Shown one piece after another: positions 6,399 through 9,165 of a DNA stretch of 9,165 nt. The position numbers and the translations under genes are program-made. Source of the stretch: Pseudomonadota bacterium (lineage in GTDB: Bacteria > Pseudomonadota > Alphaproteobacteria > Rhizobiales > Beijerinckiaceae); contig JAEXUU010000645.1 in NCBI GenBank assembly GCA_023452965.1, forward strand, positions 1 through 9,165, in the 5' to 3' direction. Within the stretch, counting starts at the first letter, position 1; the number at the start of each line of letters is the position of its first letter. The notes under the pieces are model-generated. The model ran no database searches, had not been told where the DNA came from, and saw only the letters and a list, made by a program, of their open reading frames with translations.

Positions 6399-7139
6399 CT
6401 ATTGGCTTATCCAGTCGCCGAGTGTCGCCTGAACGAGGGCGAGCGCAGCGACCGCAGCCGTGTCCGCGCGCAGGATGCGCGGGCCGAGCGAGAGCCGCAG
6501 AACGTGCTCGCGCGCGAGCACGAGCGCGCGCTCTGATTCGTCGAAGCCACCTTCCGGGCCGATCAGCACCGCGACCCTCCCGCGCGGCGCGGACTGCAGG
6601 GCCATGACGGGCCCCTCGGGAGCGAGCGCTTCGTCGCAGAAGACGAGAAGGCGGTCGGGCTCGAGCCCGTCCAGCGCCGCGGCCAGCGACAGCTCGGGCC
6701 GAATCTGCGGCAGCGAGAGAATACCGCATTGCTCGGCCGCCTCGACAGCATTGGCCGCAAGCCGCTCGAGATTGAGACGCGAGACCTGAGTGTAGCGGGT
6801 CAGCACCGGCTGGAGCACACCCGCCCCCATCTCGACCGCCTTCTGCGCCATATAGTCGAGCCGTGCATGCTTCAGCGGCGCGAAGAGATAGACCAGATCG
6901 GGCGCGGGCGGCTGCGGCCGCACCTGCCGGAGCGCTTCGAGACGCGCCTGCTTGCGACCTTCGGCCCTGACCGCACAGAGCCATTCGCCGTCGCGCCCGT
7001 TGAAGACCAGGATGCTGTCATCGGTGCGCAGGCGCAGGACGTTCAAAAGGTAGTTCGCCTGTTCGCGGGCGAGGTCGATCAGGGCACCCGCGACAAGCTT
7101 CGCGTCGCAGTAGAGCCGGTGTTTGGAGAAATCGCGCAT
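6399..7139 (-). CDS. rsmE: 16S rRNA m3U1498 methyltransferase RsmE
   Basis: This enzyme methylates N3 of U1498 in 16S rRNA of the 30S subunit, using S-adenosylmethionine. The product is 246 residues, normal for the family. It has an N-terminal PUA-like RNA-binding part (about 1-75, HRLYC near the start and DSILVFNGRDGEWLCAV at 41-57), then a SPOUT methyltransferase fold with a trefoil knot. Key stretches are LFAPLKHARLDYMAQKAVEMG (85-105), EAAEQCG (133-139), VLIGPEGGFDESE (191-203) and LSLGPRILRADTAAVAAL (216-233); the last two form the SAM-binding knot. The ATG at 7139 gives a normal N-terminus, though its ribosome binding site is weak. The open frame continues upstream, but that part is not RsmE-like. 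The gene is divergent from the secreted protein gene and is followed after about 160 bases by the YbdK-like ligase. Confidence 0.95.
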   Translation of the reverse strand: MRDFSKHRLYCDAKLVAGALIDLAREQANYLLNVLRLRTDDSILVFNGRDGEWLCAVRAEGRKQARLEALRQVRPQPPAPDLVYLFAPLKHARLDYMAQKAVEMGAGVLQPVLTRYTQVSRLNLERLAANAVEAAEQCGILSLPQIRPELSLAAALDGLEPDRLLVFCDEALAPEGPVMALQSAPRGRVAVLIGPEGGFDESERALVLAREHVLRLSLGPRILRADTAAVAALALVQATLGDWISQ

Positions 7140-7432
7140 GCGCCGTGGATCCGCCTTGCTGGCGCGCTGCCCTTCCGCCCGAAACGGCCGGATCGGGTAA
7201 AGACGCGCGAGATCACATAGTCGGCCCTGCGCCCGATCGCAAAACCGGGGCATGCGGTGGCAAGACGCAGCGGCATGCCAAGCACGTGGACGCGAAAACC
7301 GCCACAATCGCCGGCTATGGGCGAGCACATTCGGATACAAAAGCGCGTCGACACTTTGCGGTGTGCGGCGTCGGCTGTTATGGACGTGCGGCGCCGGGAC
7401 GGCGTTGGTGGTGAAGAATGCGGAGCGGGACG
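7140..7432. other. Divergent intergenic region between rsmE and the secreted-protein gene
   Basis: This 293-base gap should hold the promoters for both directions. Frames run open through it on both strands, but none resembles a known protein and I regard them as GC-driven shadows. The right part, near 7321-7350, is relatively AT-rich. GGCATGC at 7249-7255 and GCATGCC at 7273-7279 form a short inverted repeat that I do not interpret. No RNA gene was recognised. Confidence 0.5.
7356..7384 (+). promoter_or_regulatory. Possible promoter for the secreted-protein gene
   Basis: TTGCGG (7356-7361) and TATGGA (7379-7384) are 17 bases apart and would start a transcript some 40 bases before the ATG at 7433. 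Each hexamer matches only about half of the sigma-70 consensus, so this is a positional guess. Confidence 0.2.
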
Positions 7433-7918
7433 ATGCGGCGATACGCAACCCTGAAGCTGGCTGCGGCGCTGGCGGGCGCAGGTTTGGTGGGTGCAAGCCT
7501 GGCACAGCCGGCGCTGGCGCAGTCGCCTTCCGGTTGCGAGAACATGCAGAAGCTTCTGCAGGAACGTCAATCGATCGTGCAGAGCCTGAACGCCTCCAGC
7601 AAGGCGAAGCGCAAGCTGACCCCGCAGCAGGCCTGCGGCACGCTCGGCCGCCTCGTCAACAATGGCAATGCCACGCTCAAGTTCGCCCCCGCCAACCAGG
7701 ACTGGTGCCAGATTCCGCCGAGCTTCATCGACGGCATGAAGGCCGACAATGAAAAGGCCGCGGCGGTCCGCAACCAGGCCTGCAATGCAGTGAAGCAGCA
7801 TGAGGCGATGCAGCGCCGCGCCCAGCAGCAGGCGCAGCAGCAGCAGGGCGCCAACCCGTTCGGCGGCTCGGACTCCCTGACCGGCGGCCCGATGCGAGTG
7901 CCGCAAGGCGCTCTCTAA
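7433..7918 (+). CDS. Secreted four-cysteine protein of unknown function
   Basis: I do not recognise this family. The product is 161 residues from the ATG at 7433, which has GGAG seven bases upstream; an ATG at 7418 would add five residues and has a poorer site. Residues 1-29 are a clear Sec signal peptide: basic MRRYATLK, a hydrophobic Ala/Gly/Leu core, and QPALAQ with likely cleavage after A29. The mature protein should be periplasmic or released. It has four cysteines (35, 68, 92, 117), enough for two disulfides, in a mostly helical-looking region that includes CENMQKLLQERQSIVQSL. A Gln-rich stretch at 124-138 leads to a Gly/Pro-rich tail likely to be disordered. There is no lipobox, further membrane helix or recognisable enzyme motif. 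It precedes ubiA on the same strand by 18 bases and may share its transcript, though nothing links it to ubiquinone synthesis. Confidence 0.82.
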   Translation: MRRYATLKLAAALAGAGLVGASLAQPALAQSPSGCENMQKLLQERQSIVQSLNASSKAKRKLTPQQACGTLGRLVNNGNATLKFAPANQDWCQIPPSFIDGMKADNEKAAAVRNQACNAVKQHEAMQRRAQQQAQQQQGANPFGGSDSLTGGPMRVPQGAL

Positions 7919-7936
7919 GACAAGGGCACGACAGCT

Positions 7937-8887
7937 ATGGTGCCTGCGCCCGAGCTCGCCGATGCACCGCTGCCGGATGCGATGCGCGGCCATTGGGTCG
8001 ATACGCGTGCGCCGCGCCGGCTGCGGCCCTTTCTGAAGCTCGCCCGGATCGAGCGCCCGATTGGCTGGTGGCTTCTGCTCCTGCCGTGCTGGTGGGCCGC
8101 CGGGCTCGCGGCGATCGCCGCCGGCCTGCCCTACCCCAATCCCTGGCATATACTGCTGTTCCTGATCGGCGCGATCGTGATGCGGGCCGCCGGCTCGACT
8201 TTCAACGACATCGTCGACCGCAAGCTCGATGCGCAGGTGGCGCGCACGCGCGGTCGCCCGCTCCCGTCCGGTCAGGTCAGCCCGCGTGCAGCCGCTCTCT
8301 TCATGGTCGGCCTGTCGCTGGCCGGGCTCCTCGTGCTGCTGCAGTTCAACGCCTTCACGATCGCCGCCGGCATCGCCTCGCTCGGCATCGTCGCGATCTA
8401 CCCGTTCATGAAGCGCATCACGAACCTGCCGCAGTTCGTGCTCGGCCTCGCCTTCTCATGGGGCGGGCTGGTCGGCTGGAGCGCGGTGTTCGGGCGACTC
8501 GATCCGCCAGCCTTCCTGATCTATTTCGCCGCGGTGTTCTGGACCATCGGTTACGACACGGTCTACGCGATGCAGGACATCGAGGACGACGTCATCGCCG
8601 GGATCAAGTCGAGCGCGCGCTATTTCGGCCGCTACACGCAGCAGGCCGTCGGCCTGTGCTATGCGGTGGCGACGCTTTTGGCGGGACTTGCGACCTGGCT
8701 CGCCGGCGGCGGCATCGTCGCCTTTGCGGGACTTGGTCTTTTCGCGCTGCATCTCGGATGGCAGGTGCGCCTGATCGGCGGCGCCGACGGCCCGACTGCG
8801 CTGATGCTGTTCCGCTCCAATCGCAACGCCGGCCTCATCCTCGCCGCCGGCTTCGCGCTCGACGCAGCGGCCAAGGCGGCGTTCTAA
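7937..8887 (+). CDS. ubiA: 4-hydroxybenzoate polyprenyltransferase
   Basis: This integral inner-membrane prenyltransferase attaches a polyprenyl chain (probably decaprenyl in this group) to 4-hydroxybenzoate, an early committed step of ubiquinone synthesis. The product is 316 residues, normal for the family. It carries both Asp-rich motifs that bind magnesium and prenyl diphosphate: N90-D91-x2-D94-x3-D98 (GSTFNDIVDRKLDAQVARTR) and YDTVYAMQDIEDD at 206-218, followed by GIKSSA (222-227). RPLPSG (107-112) is also typical. Between and after these lie hydrophobic helices at about 43-62, 69-86, 118-137, 140-156, 165-184, 191-206, 235-255, 258-277 and 297-315. The ATG at 7937 has AAGGG ten bases upstream, 18 bases after the preceding stop. 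A palindromic repeat begins 23 bases after its TAA and may help end transcription. Confidence 0.96.
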   Translation: MVPAPELADAPLPDAMRGHWVDTRAPRRLRPFLKLARIERPIGWWLLLLPCWWAAGLAAIAAGLPYPNPWHILLFLIGAIVMRAAGSTFNDIVDRKLDAQVARTRGRPLPSGQVSPRAAALFMVGLSLAGLLVLLQFNAFTIAAGIASLGIVAIYPFMKRITNLPQFVLGLAFSWGGLVGWSAVFGRLDPPAFLIYFAAVFWTIGYDTVYAMQDIEDDVIAGIKSSARYFGRYTQQAVGLCYAVATLLAGLATWLAGGGIVAFAGLGLFALHLGWQVRLIGGADGPTALMLFRSNRNAGLILAAGFALDAAAKAAF

Positions 8888-8910
8888 GGTTCTGATCGAG
8901 ACTTCACTCA

Positions 8911-9029
8911 GCCCTCATCCTGAGGAGCCATTTCACCAGAAATGGCGTCTCGAAGGATGCTTCAGGAGACTCCGAAGACATCTGGAGCATCCTTCGAGAC
9001 GCCGCTACGCGGCTCCTCAGGATGAGGGC
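8911..9029. repeat. Nested palindromic intergenic repeat, branched
   Basis: Outer arms of 19 bases pair perfectly: GCCCTCATCCTGAGGAGCC at 8911-8929 with its complement at 9011-9029. Inner arms of 18 bases also pair perfectly (GGCGTCTCGAAGGATGCT at 8944-8961 with 8986-9003), closing a 24-base apex. Between outer and inner arms each side holds its own small hairpin: GCCATTTC-ACCA-GAAATGGC at 8927-8946 and GCCGC-TAC-GCGGC at 9001-9013. The whole can fold as a cloverleaf or cruciform. Motifs of the type CCTCATCCTGAGGAGC with TCTCGAAGGATG are, from memory, high-copy intergenic repeats in Bradyrhizobium, Bosea and relatives. It may act as a bidirectional terminator or mRNA stabiliser after ubiA. 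Mobility through a REP-associated transposase is possible but unshown. Small frames read from it are not real genes. Confidence 0.9.
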
Positions 9030-9139
9030 TCCATTTATGAGCCAGGTCGTAAGGATCGCCAGTCCCGATCGGACCTGACGCAGCAGGCGCGCCAGCGCTG
9101 ACGCACGCATCCAAACGGATCAGGCCCGGGCGCGGCGCG

Positions 9140-9157
9140 CCCCCCCCCCCCCGGGGG
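9140..9157. other. C13-G5 homopolymer run near the window end, suspected artefact
   Basis: Thirteen C are followed directly by five G, eight bases before the end of the window. Nothing else here has a run of this kind. Such tracts at a contig edge are commonly sequencing or assembly errors, so the last 25 or so bases should not be trusted. A real phase-variable tract is conceivable but unsupported. Confidence 0.55.
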
Positions 9158-9165
9158 TTACCGTG

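Noticed and set aside
3528..6432. Long plus-strand frames opposite gshA and the YbdK-like gene
   Set aside because: They are antisense shadows of strongly recognised minus-strand genes in GC-rich DNA. Their translations are rich in Arg, Gly and His and show no domain.
7249..7279. GGCATGC and GCATGCC inverted repeat in the rsmE upstream gap
   Set aside because: The core GCATGC is itself a six-base palindrome, so the pairing could arise by chance. It is too weak to call a site.
7140..7505. Long upstream extension of the rsmE frame
   Set aside because: The extra residues are not RsmE-like, and the frame crosses the start of the divergent secreted-protein gene. The ATG at 7139 gives a normal family length.
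8904..9110. 68-codon minus-strand frame after ubiA
   Set aside because: Most of it is a translation of the palindromic repeat, its stop is set by the repeat boundary, and the protein has no recognisable features.
1..9165. CRISPR array, transposase, phage, toxin-antitoxin or defence genes
   Set aside because: I looked for regularly spaced repeats and for hallmark motifs on both strands and saw none.

Overview
The window looks like chromosomal DNA from a GC-rich alphaproteobacterium, most likely of the order Hyphomicrobiales (Rhizobiales). A Bosea- or Bradyrhizobium-like host is a guess. The evidence is GC-rich third codon positions, a plant-type glutamate-cysteine ligase, an rsmE/ubiA/gshA neighbourhood of the sort seen in this order, a Flp/Tad pilus gene group, and an intergenic palindrome of a type I recall as abundant in these genomes. 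Both ends look like contig or clone ends: the window opens inside a gene and closes in a suspicious C13G5 run.

Layout. At the left is a LysR-type regulator on the plus strand, missing only its first few codons. It converges on a minus-strand group of pilus genes that reads from right to left: a 58-residue Flp-type pilin (3278-3454), a 257-base gap with a 16-bp palindrome, a TadG-like protein whose C-terminal half looks like a carbohydrate-binding jelly roll, and two TadE-type pseudopilins that are tightly coupled to each other. None of the Tad motor, secretin, peptidase or platform genes is here, so these pilins must rely on machinery encoded elsewhere.

Upstream of the pilin on the same strand are gshA (glutathione synthesis), a YbdK-type carboxylate-amine ligase of the same GCS2 superfamily, and rsmE (16S rRNA m3U1498 methyltransferase). 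A divergent 293-base gap separates rsmE from two plus-strand genes: a small secreted four-cysteine protein I do not recognise, and ubiA (4-hydroxybenzoate polyprenyltransferase, ubiquinone synthesis). A nested palindromic repeat of about 119 bp lies just after ubiA.

Most of this is ordinary housekeeping DNA plus a surface-pilus accessory cluster. I see no CRISPR array, transposase, phage gene, tRNA, rRNA or clear new defence system. The points most worth a second look are the TadG-like protein with its jelly-roll domain, the short pilin gene, the two palindromes near minus-strand gene starts, and the branched repeat after ubiA. No stretch longer than 300 bases lacks a gene.
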